64,000 nucleotides of DNA from Roseibacillus persicicus (GTDB lineage: Bacteria > Verrucomicrobiota > Verrucomicrobiia > Verrucomicrobiales > Akkermansiaceae): NCBI RefSeq assembly GCF_014651675.1, contig NZ_BMXI01000002.1:277695-341694 (forward strand). Reading direction: 5' to 3'. The notes under the pieces were generated by a model, which saw only the letters and a program-made list of their open reading frames with translations, was not told the origin of the DNA and did no database searches. The translations under genes were made by a program, and so were the position numbers. Shown piece after piece: positions 16,670 through 24,800 of this stretch (positions are counted from its first letter, which is position 1; every line of letters begins with the position of its first letter).

Positions 16670-17557
16670 TTAGAATGTGGGGTGGGAATTGTTAGATTGA
16701 AGCTCTGTGACCCGTTGGCGCAGAACGTGGGTCCAGTCCGCCATCTCATGTCCCAGTGAGCTCAATTTGGCCGGAGTCATGGCGGTATGGACGGGGCGAT
16801 TGGTCCGCAAGACCGGAATCTCCTCCATCCGGCGGGGGGTGACTGGAATGGGCCCCTCCGTTAGGCCCAGCTCGTGGACCGCAGCCGAGACCTCCACCGC
16901 ATACCGGTGCCAACTCACTGGCTCGGCCGCCGTTTGGGTGAGGTGAAAGAGACCGTGCGACCGCGAGGCAATCAGGAAGTCGAGAGCCTTCGCCATTTCG
17001 GTCGCGGAAGTGGGCACGGAGTATTTGTCCGCGACCGCCTCCAGCGCGACTTTTTCCTGAATCTGCCGAAAGACCTTCTCCAAAAAGCCTTCTCCGGCGG
17101 AGCCAAAGACCCAGGAAACCCGCGCCACGATGGCCTCCGGATGGGCGGCAGTGACCTCCTGCTCGCCAGCCAGCTTGGTTCGTCCATAGAGGTTGTTCGG
17201 CTGGCAGGGCGAATCTTCGGCCTTCAATCCGGCCTCGCTGCCATCAAGCACGTAGTCGGTGGAGAAGTGGATGAAGGGCACCCCCTTTTCCCGGCAAATC
17301 CGGGCCATCGTGGCGGGGGCTTCCACATTCACTTTTTCCGCGAGCTCGGGCGCGCTTTCGCATCCTTCCGGGGTCGAGACCGCTGCTGGATTGACGAGCA
17401 GATCGAAGTCGCTCTCTTCCAGAAAGCGGGACAATTGGGCGGTGTCGGTAAGATCCACTACCGAACGGGGGCAAGCGGTGACCCGATGCAGGTCCTGCCA
17501 ATAATCCGCCAAGTATCCTCCCACCTTACCAGTTGTTCCGGTCAGAAAAATCTTCAT
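16670..17557 (-). CDS. dTDP-4-dehydrorhamnose reductase-like (RmlD superfamily) protein
   Basis: An extended short-chain dehydrogenase of 295 residues. The NAD(P)-binding motif is F-L-T-G-T-T-G-K-V-G-G at the N-terminus. N-P-A-A-V lies near 57, H-F-S-T-D-Y-V-L-D-G near 100 and L-Y-G-R-T-K-L-A-G-E near 127 with the Tyr/Lys pair. V-S-W-V-F-G near 147 follows the RmlD pattern R-x-S-W-V-F-G. It may reduce dTDP-4-keto-L-rhamnose, but no rmlA, rmlB or rmlC gene lies nearby. A related sugar reductase, or the regulatory MAT2B-like subgroup, is possible. A short gap separates it from the lipoprotein gene. Confidence 0.8.
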   Translation of the reverse strand: MKIFLTGTTGKVGGYLADYWQDLHRVTACPRSVVDLTDTAQLSRFLEESDFDLLVNPAAVSTPEGCESAPELAEKVNVEAPATMARICREKGVPFIHFSTDYVLDGSEAGLKAEDSPCQPNNLYGRTKLAGEQEVTAAHPEAIVARVSWVFGSAGEGFLEKVFRQIQEKVALEAVADKYSVPTSATEMAKALDFLIASRSHGLFHLTQTAAEPVSWHRYAVEVSAAVHELGLTEGPIPVTPRRMEEIPVLRTNRPVHTAMTPAKLSSLGHEMADWTHVLRQRVTELQSNNSHPTF

Positions 17558-17620
17558 GGGAGAAGTCTTTAGCGAGAGGAGACACTCGCGGCCAGAACCG
17601 TTCTTCGCTCAAGTCGGAAC

Positions 17621-17662
17621 AAAAAAATCCACCTTGGTATGAGCAACCAAGATGGATTTTTG
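17621..17662 (-). terminator. Rho-independent terminator hairpin
   Basis: A long inverted repeat, AAAAATCCA-C-CTTGGT paired with ACCAAG-A-TGGATTTTT around a short loop, lies just downstream of the minus-strand secreted-protein gene. On the minus strand it ends in a run of seven T. The A-rich other side means it could also work for plus-strand transcripts. Confidence 0.85.
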
Positions 17663-17684
17663 GATTGCGGGAAAGGGGGAGCTG

Positions 17685-18665
17685 CTAGCGCTTGACTGCT
17701 CGGAAAAATCTCTTGGGGTCCTCGTTGAACACGATGGGAACGGTGATGGGCGAGCTGGCGTTGACCTCGAAGGTGTCCCACTGATTGAGGTCGGTCGAAA
17801 CTTCGATGTCGATGACTCCGGAGCCCCCGGTCCAGCTCAGTTCCACGGAGTCTTCGGAGCTTTGCTCGATGGAAAGGATCAAGTCTTCGAGAGGTTCGTT
17901 GACCGAAATGACGGCCAAGTCGGCAAACTTGAGGACGGCTTGAGTCCCGTTTCCCCCGGGAGCGCTCACCGAATTCAATACTCCCAAGTTAACCAAACCA
18001 TCAGAGTCGAAGTTAATATCAATGGTGGAGGAGTCTTCGGTAGCCTGGAAGGGGATCTCGATATCCAAGGCCTCTGATTCAGCTAAAAGAGATATGTCGA
18101 CAAGGTCCAAAAGGTGAATGTTCACTCCTCCCACCCCATTGGTGTCAGTCACCGAACCAGCAATTGAGATTTGAGTGTTTGCAAGAAGGCCGGAAATGTC
18201 GATCAGGCTGTTGTCAGGGATGACCGTGCAGCGCAGGACATAGTTTCCTCCCTCCAGGAGATCGGTGTCCAAGGTGAGGTCGGATTCCCAATTGCTCATG
18301 AGGTCAATCTCAAGGATTCCTTCTATCAATGCGCTCAAGTCGACCCCCAGAGCGGTTCGGGCTTTCTGTTCCCGCCCGAAGATGAGGCTCGTTCCATCAG
18401 TTTGCGTAAAAGTCCTGATTTCCAGGCAAGCGAGGCCCAGATTGAATCCGGCAGCTCCCGCTACATGATGAGTCCAAGTAGCAGTCTCTTCCAGATTCGT
18501 AAAGGTCTTCGATACGATCTGATCACTGGAAGTCTGAAGAGCAGAAAGACTGGTTGTTACCGGATCGCATTCTTCAAACAGAGAAGAAAGAGGAACATGT
18601 GCGTTTACCATTGAGTTAGAGAGCACAACGAATGACATAACTTTTACTTGAACATGGAACTTCAT
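17685..18665 (-). CDS. Secreted protein of unknown function with terminal STDL-W/FFR module
   Basis: A 326-residue product with a weak N-terminal hydrophobic stretch (V-M-S-F-V-V-L-S-N-S-M-V-N-A) that may be a signal peptide. The body is beta-rich, acidic and full of Leu/Ile/Asp/Ser strands, such as L-I-D-I-S-G-L-L-A-N-T-Q-I-S-I. The last 60 residues carry the module I-E-V-S-T-D-L-N-Q-W followed by R-F-F-R-A-V-K-R, shared with several other exported proteins in this window. No catalytic motif was found. It has its own terminator and a palindrome-rich upstream region, so it is probably monocistronic. Confidence 0.7.
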   Translation of the reverse strand: MKFHVQVKVMSFVVLSNSMVNAHVPLSSLFEECDPVTTSLSALQTSSDQIVSKTFTNLEETATWTHHVAGAAGFNLGLACLEIRTFTQTDGTSLIFGREQKARTALGVDLSALIEGILEIDLMSNWESDLTLDTDLLEGGNYVLRCTVIPDNSLIDISGLLANTQISIAGSVTDTNGVGGVNIHLLDLVDISLLAESEALDIEIPFQATEDSSTIDINFDSDGLVNLGVLNSVSAPGGNGTQAVLKFADLAVISVNEPLEDLILSIEQSSEDSVELSWTGGSGVIDIEVSTDLNQWDTFEVNASSPITVPIVFNEDPKRFFRAVKR

Positions 18666-19125
18666 AGTTCTTCATTTTTACTCCTGTTTTGATTTTCTGT
18701 AAATATATATTTTACAATGCTAAATTGTAAGTGTTTCCAGGAAGAAATGTTTAGGGTCTTCCTAGTTCCTGTAAATTTATGCAAGTGCTTAAACCCTCTT
18801 GGTTTTAGGGTTCTTTAATAAGAGTTATTTGCCGAGAGTATCAATAAATCATCAGTGAAGAAGTGCTCTCTCTGGATGGGTTTAATGAAAATTCCTCAAA
18901 AAGGAGATGGGAGAGAGCTCGCTCCTCGCCAAAAAGGGCTCGTTTCCGGTCGCTGTTTTCGTTTTTTTTGCGGGGAAAAGGGAATTTTTTCGAATTTCCA
19001 ACACTTTTTTAAGGAAGAAAAACCAGAAAGATTGAGATTGTTGCCCCCGGGTTGCTTGTAAAGTTCCGTGACTGAAGAATTCAATTCTCGCCCAACAACT
19101 CTGGGCATTTCCTCAGGGAAGTTCT
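18666..19125. other. Intergenic region with overlapping palindromes, no convincing gene
   Basis: About 460 AT-rich bases lie between divergent genes. They contain two overlapping palindromes (18698-18730). An inverted repeat (AAACCCT ... AGGGTT, near 18793-18814) could be a terminator-like or processing hairpin. Near 19112 a sequence AGGGA lies six bases before the thymidine phosphorylase ATG. A 68-codon frame at 18855-19061 has no clear ribosome-binding site or recognisable features and is not called. Confidence 0.5.
18698..18730. promoter_or_regulatory. Two overlapping palindromes, possible operator
   Basis: TGTAAA-N7-TTTACA (18698-18716) overlaps TTACAAT-N5-ATTGTAA (18712-18730). Both are perfect and lie 33-65 bases upstream of the start of the minus-strand secreted protein. 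The position and symmetry fit a dimeric regulator binding site; which regulator is unknown. Confidence 0.45.
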
Positions 19126-20451
19126 ATGCTCCTTCCCATGTTACCGCAGGAAATCATTCGCAAGAAACGAGACGGCAAGGCGCTCAGCAAGGACGAGGTC
19201 CTCTTCTTCGCCTCGGGAATTGGCGACAATTCGATTTCCGAAGGGCAAATAGCGGCTTTTGCGATGGCGGTCTTTTTCAAAGGGATGAGCCTCGACGAGC
19301 GGGTGGCTCTCACCGAGGGGATGCGCGATTCGGGCTCGGTGCTGCGCTGGGAAGGGATGGATGGTCCCGTCATCGACAAGCATTCCACCGGCGGGGTGGG
19401 CGATAATGTCTCCCTGATGCTGGGGCCTCTCATCGCGGCCTGCGGGGGATTTGTGCCCATGATTTCGGGGCGCGGACTCGGGCACACTGGGGGCACCCTC
19501 GACAAGCTCGATAGCATTCCCGGCTACAACACCTCACCTGACGAGAAGGTGCTTCGCAAAGTGGTGGCCGACTGCGGGGTCGCCATCATCGGGCAGACCG
19601 GCGAGCTCGCTCCGGCAGACAAGCGCTTCTACGCCACCCGCGATGTCACTGCCACGGTGGAGTCCATCGACCTGATCACCGCCTCCATACTTTCCAAGAA
19701 ACTCGCCGCCGGATTGCAGGCGCTCGTCATGGATGTGAAGACTGGCAACGGCGCCTTCATGGCGACTTACGAGGATTCGCATGCCCTCGCGGAAAGCATC
19801 GTCGGCGTGGCCAATGGCGCGGGGGTCAAGACCAGCGCCCTCATCACCGATATGAACGAGCCTCTCTGCAGCGCGGCGGGCAATGCCCTCGAGGTGCGCG
19901 ATGCCATTTCGTATCTAACAGGCTCCAACAAGCGAAGCCGTCTCCACGAGGTGGTGATGGAGTTGTCGGCGGAACTGCTCGTGCTGGGAGGCCTGCATCA
20001 GGACAACGAATCGGCCCGCACTGCCTTGGAGGAGGCCCTGTCCTCGGGTCGCGCGGCCGAGGTTTTTGCCCAAATGGTTTCCGGCTTGGGCGGACCGACT
20101 GACCTTCTGGAGAAGGTCGACGACTATTTGCCCGCCGCTCCCATTGTGAAGGACGTGATCGCACCCTCCGCCGGCTATCTCGACGCCATCGATACCCGGG
20201 GACTCGGGCTGGCGGTGGTCGAGCTTGGAGGTGGCCGGCGTCGCGCGGAGGACTCCATCGATTACGCGGTGGGGCTCAGTGATTTTGCGGAGAGAGGCCA
20301 AGCGGTAGCCGCGGGCGACTTGCTCTGCCGGGTCCACGCCCAAAGCGAAGACACCGCCGAAGCCGCCATCCAGCAAGTCCTCGCCGCCATTCCAATGGCC
20401 GAGCAAAAGCCCAGCTTGAGCGACCCCGTGAGCGAGGTGCTCCGCAAATAG
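19126..20451 (+). CDS. deoA: Thymidine phosphorylase
   Basis: This enzyme splits thymidine with phosphate into thymine and deoxyribose-1-phosphate in nucleoside salvage. The 441-residue product follows the well-known enterobacterial enzyme closely over its whole length. Shared blocks are [10 protein letters not shown], the phosphate-binding [10 protein letters not shown] near 85, [13 protein letters not shown] near 110, K-R-F-Y-A-T-R-D near 165, and [11 protein letters not shown] near 205. AGGGA stands six bases before the ATG at 19126; an ATG four codons later would also match the family's usual N-terminus. No other deo genes are adjacent. The next gene on the strand is an aminopeptidase. 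Confidence 0.95.
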   Translation: MLLPMLPQEIIRKKRDGKALSKDEVLFFASGIGDNSISEGQIAAFAMAVFFKGMSLDERVALTEGMRDSGSVLRWEGMDGPVIDKHSTGGVGDNVSLMLGPLIAACGGFVPMISGRGLGHTGGTLDKLDSIPGYNTSPDEKVLRKVVADCGVAIIGQTGELAPADKRFYATRDVTATVESIDLITASILSKKLAAGLQALVMDVKTGNGAFMATYEDSHALAESIVGVANGAGVKTSALITDMNEPLCSAAGNALEVRDAISYLTGSNKRSRLHEVVMELSAELLVLGGLHQDNESARTALEEALSSGRAAEVFAQMVSGLGGPTDLLEKVDDYLPAAPIVKDVIAPSAGYLDAIDTRGLGLAVVELGGGRRRAEDSIDYAVGLSDFAERGQAVAAGDLLCRVHAQSEDTAEAAIQQVLAAIPMAEQKPSLSDPVSEVLRK

Positions 20452-20686
20452 TTTTGTATATTGTTGAGTTTTTTCCCGATTTCGCTTGTCTTGAGGTCGT
20501 GAGGAAAAATCTCCAGCTAAATTCCTCCGTCCTGTCTTGGATGGGGGCTGGCACCCACGCAGTTTTTGCGGATTCAGAGGGTCGACCAGTCGGGGTCTTT
20601 GGTTCTGGGGGGAGGCTTTCTCACGAAACAGTCCGTCTCTTTTCTCAGGCCGTCTTTTCCTCTACCGAAAACGCAAATCTCTCAAA

Positions 20687-21862
20687 ATGATCACCAATAC
20701 ACATCTTCAACGCTGGGCCGACGTTCTGGTTCGGCACGCGACTCAAGTTCAGCCCGGCGACGTGGTTCGGATTACTTCTGTTCCTGCTGCGGAGCCTCTG
20801 CTGGAGGCTGTCTATCGGAAGGTCTTGGAGGCGGGGGGATTGCCGGTGGTGAATTGCCGTCCGGAGTTTCTGGGCGAAGCTTTCTATGAGTTGGCCAGTG
20901 AGCAACAGTTGGATTGGGTCAATCCACTTGTTCAGGCAGAGACCGAGTTGGTGGATGCGACGATCAATCTGGGCGGCTCCACCAATCTGCGGGCGTTGGA
21001 CAAGTTTGATCCGAAACGGATTCAACGGGCAGCGCGGGCGAACAAGGCGAGTCGCGAGCTCTTCTTTCAGCGGGCGGCAGTGGCGGATGACCCTGGTATC
21101 GACTCGGAACTGCGTCCATTGCTCTGGTCGACCACTCTTTTCCCCACCAACGCATATGCGCAGGATGCGGGGATGAGCCTGCGGGACTATTGCGAGTTTG
21201 TGGTGAAGGCCTGCCAGCTGAATCAAGAGGATCCGGTCGCCTTCTGGCAGCAATTGGATGCCTGGCAATCGGCGTTGGCGGAGTCTTTGATGAAAGGGAA
21301 TCAGCTCCGTTTCCAGACTCCCGCCGGCACGGACCTCACGGTTGATGTCTCCGGGATGCGTTGGCTCTCTAGCCCAGGGAGAAAGAATTTTCCGGACGGC
21401 GAGGTCTACTCTGGGCCGAACCTTGCCGCCGAAAATGGCGGCGCGGAGGGGGTGGTCGTCTTTGACAAGCGCTGCGTCTATCAGGGGCACGCCGTTCGAA
21501 ATGCCCGCATCGTGATGGAAAAGGGCCGGGCCACCGAGGTACAGGCGGAGGAGGGAGAGGAGTTCCTCATCTCCATGTTGGATCAGGACGAAGGCGCGCG
21601 CCGTATCGGTGAGGTCGCCTTTGGAACCAACCGGGCCATTGACCGGGCGACGGGTCAGATTCTCTTTGATGAGAAGATGGGCGGCTCTTTCCACCTTGCC
21701 TTTGGCGCGGGATATCCCGAGACCGGCAATACGAACAAGAGCACCTTGCACTGGGATCTCATCGCGGGTCTGGGTGAAGGATCACGGGTGACCCTGGATG
21801 GAAAGCCGTTCTGCATAGATGGCCGCTTTGTGGAGATGCCACCCGAGGTCGAGTGGCTTTAG
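20687..21862 (+). CDS. M29-family metallo-aminopeptidase
   Basis: A thermophilic-aminopeptidase (M29) family enzyme of about 391 residues that removes N-terminal residues from peptides with two metal ions. C-terminal motifs are clear: S-G-P-N-L-A-A-E-N-G near 240, E-G-E-E-F-L near 285, A-F-G-A-G-Y-P-E-T-G near 335, and L-H-W-D-L-I near 350 with metal-binding His and Asp. The ATG at 20687 starts M-I-T-N-T-H-L-Q-R-W-A-D and fits the family; the longer open frame upstream is not typical. A 67-codon fragment closely matching its 3' end occurs at 44035-44235. Confidence 0.9.
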   Translation: MITNTHLQRWADVLVRHATQVQPGDVVRITSVPAAEPLLEAVYRKVLEAGGLPVVNCRPEFLGEAFYELASEQQLDWVNPLVQAETELVDATINLGGSTNLRALDKFDPKRIQRAARANKASRELFFQRAAVADDPGIDSELRPLLWSTTLFPTNAYAQDAGMSLRDYCEFVVKACQLNQEDPVAFWQQLDAWQSALAESLMKGNQLRFQTPAGTDLTVDVSGMRWLSSPGRKNFPDGEVYSGPNLAAENGGAEGVVVFDKRCVYQGHAVRNARIVMEKGRATEVQAEEGEEFLISMLDQDEGARRIGEVAFGTNRAIDRATGQILFDEKMGGSFHLAFGAGYPETGNTNKSTLHWDLIAGLGEGSRVTLDGKPFCIDGRFVEMPPEVEWL

Positions 21863-21874
21863 GTGAGGTGTTTG

Positions 21875-24800
21875 TTAGGGCGAAACTCTAACAATGCGGA
21901 AGAAATTCTTGGGCTTGGTGACGGGGTCAATGGGGAGCGCGAAGGTCTCCGGTGAACCGTTGCCAGTTCTGACCTCAACCTCATCCCAGTCGTTGGACAA
22001 GAGGGTTTCGCTTTCTTCGACTCGATACAGGTAACCCGGAACCGTGGTCCACTGTAGCGAAGGACCGGCCACCATTTGGCAGGAGAAAAAGGAGTTGGCG
22101 TCGTCCGGATCGGTGAGCCAGGCAAACTCCTCGGCCAGGCTGCTGCCGTCACCGTCGCTATCGATGGTGGGATCGTCGTCGGAAGTGGGATTCAGGCCAT
22201 GGTTGAGCTCCCACCACGCGGGGAGCCCGTCTTCATCCCCGAAGAGGCTTTCTGAATCGCTACCATAGGCAATTTCTCCTCCAAATTCGTGGGAGCCGGG
22301 CTCGATTCCGTTTTGCACTTGTCGGATGAAACCCCGGCCATCCCGCTCCGGCGGTTGGGCCACCCCAGCCCCAATATTGGTGATGAAATTGTCGAAACCT
22401 GTTAGAGGTAAGTAGGAGTAGGTGGGCCCATAGCCCCCATAATCTGCGAAAGGTCGGAACGCTGCCGAAGAAACCCCCACCGCATCTGTGGCGGTGGCAA
22501 AGCCTACGCTGGACTGACTGAAGAGGTTGAAGGCCGAAGTGATATCTGTCCCGAAGGAGACCGCGGGTCGTGCGATGTCGTAGAAGTGACACCCGTAGAG
22601 ATAGAGGGAAGAGCTGGAGATTAAGTCGATGACTCCTCCGCTGGGGCTGGAGCATTCTCCGAAGGTGCAGAAGGAGATCCGGGAGTTTCCTCCCTCGATT
22701 TTAATTGCGGAGGCTTGGGCAGAAGCTGAGAGCTGGGCAAAGGTGCAGTTCTCCAGCATCATGTCGCCTCCAATCGAGATCGCGCCCCCGAAGTCAAAGC
22801 CCGCGTTGCCTGAAAAGGTGCAGCTGGAGGCGACCAGGTTGGCAGCGGGAAGATGGAGCGAGCCCCCATTGCCGGATTCGGCGAACGAATCACGGAAGTG
22901 GATCCCGTGGCAGGCTATGGTGATGTCCGGGCTCGTGGTATACGCTCTCCCCACCAAGTCGATGCCCGAGGGCAGGTCCGTGGCGTCCATGGTGAGAGTC
23001 TTGGAAAGGGCGAGATTGTCCAGCGTGATCGAGGCATTGTTCAGCGAGGTGTCGAAGAGGATTGTTCCTCCGGGGGCCAGGTCGCGAATTGCTTCCCGCA
23101 GGGAGAGGTTGGGGCCTGCCGGGCTGTCGTTCTCGTCAGCAGTCGTATTTACGACCAGGATGTTGTTAGGGATGTCGGTTGCTCCTGTCGTGGTCGCGAA
23201 GATTGGGCTCGCGGCGAGAGGTGGTGATTCCAGAACGCCATCACGGTCATAGTCGAAGAGAGGGGCCAGGCGTGCGCTGTAGTAGGTTTTGTCTTCGCTG
23301 TTTTGTAAGAAGGAGTCTCCGAGGTCAGAGAGGTTATCACCTTCGGAAAAGAGGATTCCATTTGGGTTGTTAAAGGCCGAGGACCCATGATTAGCGGCGA
23401 AGAGAGTGGACTTGATGGACGTGTGGGCGAGCGAACCCGCGTTCGCCGGATTGCTGCCATTGCGATACCAGGTGCAGTGGCGCATGCGGGTGAACCCAGT
23501 ATTTTCCAGCATTCCTTCAAGAGACTCGTTTTCGGCGATCGTGCAGTGGTCGAGAAACAAGCGGGCGGCGGTTGAGGCTTGGACAAAGATTCGGGTGCTG
23601 AGGTCCGAGCTGGTATTGCGGGTGAACGAAGAGTTCTCCACACTCATGTCGGCAGAGACTTTCGTGAGAAAAAGAGCGGCATCACTGTCGAAGTTGAGTT
23701 CGTCCGCGCGGACCCGGGTGGCGAGGGCCTGGCTCGTGCCAGTAGCGCTGAGGTAGCCCAAGGCTGCGGTTTCAAATTCGCAATCGTGGAGGTGGAGATT
23801 GCTATTCTCAGAGAGAGAAAAAGCGATTCTATCGCGCGGGGGTTGGAGGGCGGTGGAGTTCAGATGGAGGTAGCTCTCTGCGCTCAGGCTGACCTGGTTA
23901 AGCGCGTTTGAGATAAAGATAAGGGTGAGATCCTTGCCGGCGAGATTGAGATCAAGAGAGTGCGGACCAGCGAGTGAGATTTCCGAGTTGATCTTGATTT
24001 CACTAATCGTGGGATCGACCGAGATGCTGACTGGATCGAAGTCGCCTCGGGCGAGACATTCCCGCAGCGAATCGCCATCGCCCAATCCCAGACCTCCATC
24101 GTTTTCGTCCTTGTGGGTTGTAACCATGAGGGGAATACCTGCTTCCACGGCCCCGACGTCAGGGAGAACAGAATTGTTGGAATCGCCATCGATGTATCGG
24201 ATGGTTCCCCGTCCATCGGTGATGCCTGCGGTGCTTGGCAAGGCACTGTCAATCGCCGGGGAACCGGGCTGCAAGGTGTAGTGTCGGGTGCCATTGCGTC
24301 CCAGTGCCAAGGGACCGAGCAAAGGATCGGTGTCGACTTGATCAGAACCCAAGGTCCCGCTCTGCGAAGAGTCGAACAAATTGCCTCCGCCCGAGTTGAT
24401 TCCTGATAAATTGGTGGTTACCAGGTTGTTCGAAAATATGGAGTTGGAGATTGAGAAGAAATTCGTCGGGTAGCTTGAAGTCGAAGCGGTCAGCAGGCTT
24501 GTGTTGGCAGGTCCGCCAAGCGTGTTGCCTGCGATCGTTAAATGGTCGAAGAGGATGAACCACGGAACGCTGTAGCTTTGGCCGTCAATCTCGAAGAGGG
24601 AAGGCTGGAGATAGTTCTGAAAGGCGGTTGTGGTCAGAACATTGTTGGCAAAGGTGCAGTTGCGAATTCTCGAGATGATGGGCTGGTCGCGTGAGAAGGT
24701 GGTGAATCGGATGAGGGCGCCACGTCCTGATGAATTCGACGCGATCTTTTGTTCGATAAAGGATGAGCGCGAGATGAGAGCAGGGCTACCGATGTCGACA

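Noticed and set aside
18855-19061. 68-codon open frame in an intergenic region
   Set aside because: No clear ribosome-binding site, low-complexity tail, and a composition unlike the neighbours.
20645-21751. Long open frame on the minus strand opposite the aminopeptidase gene
   Set aside because: The plus strand encodes a clear M29 enzyme; the antisense protein has no recognisable features and is explained by GC-rich codon use.
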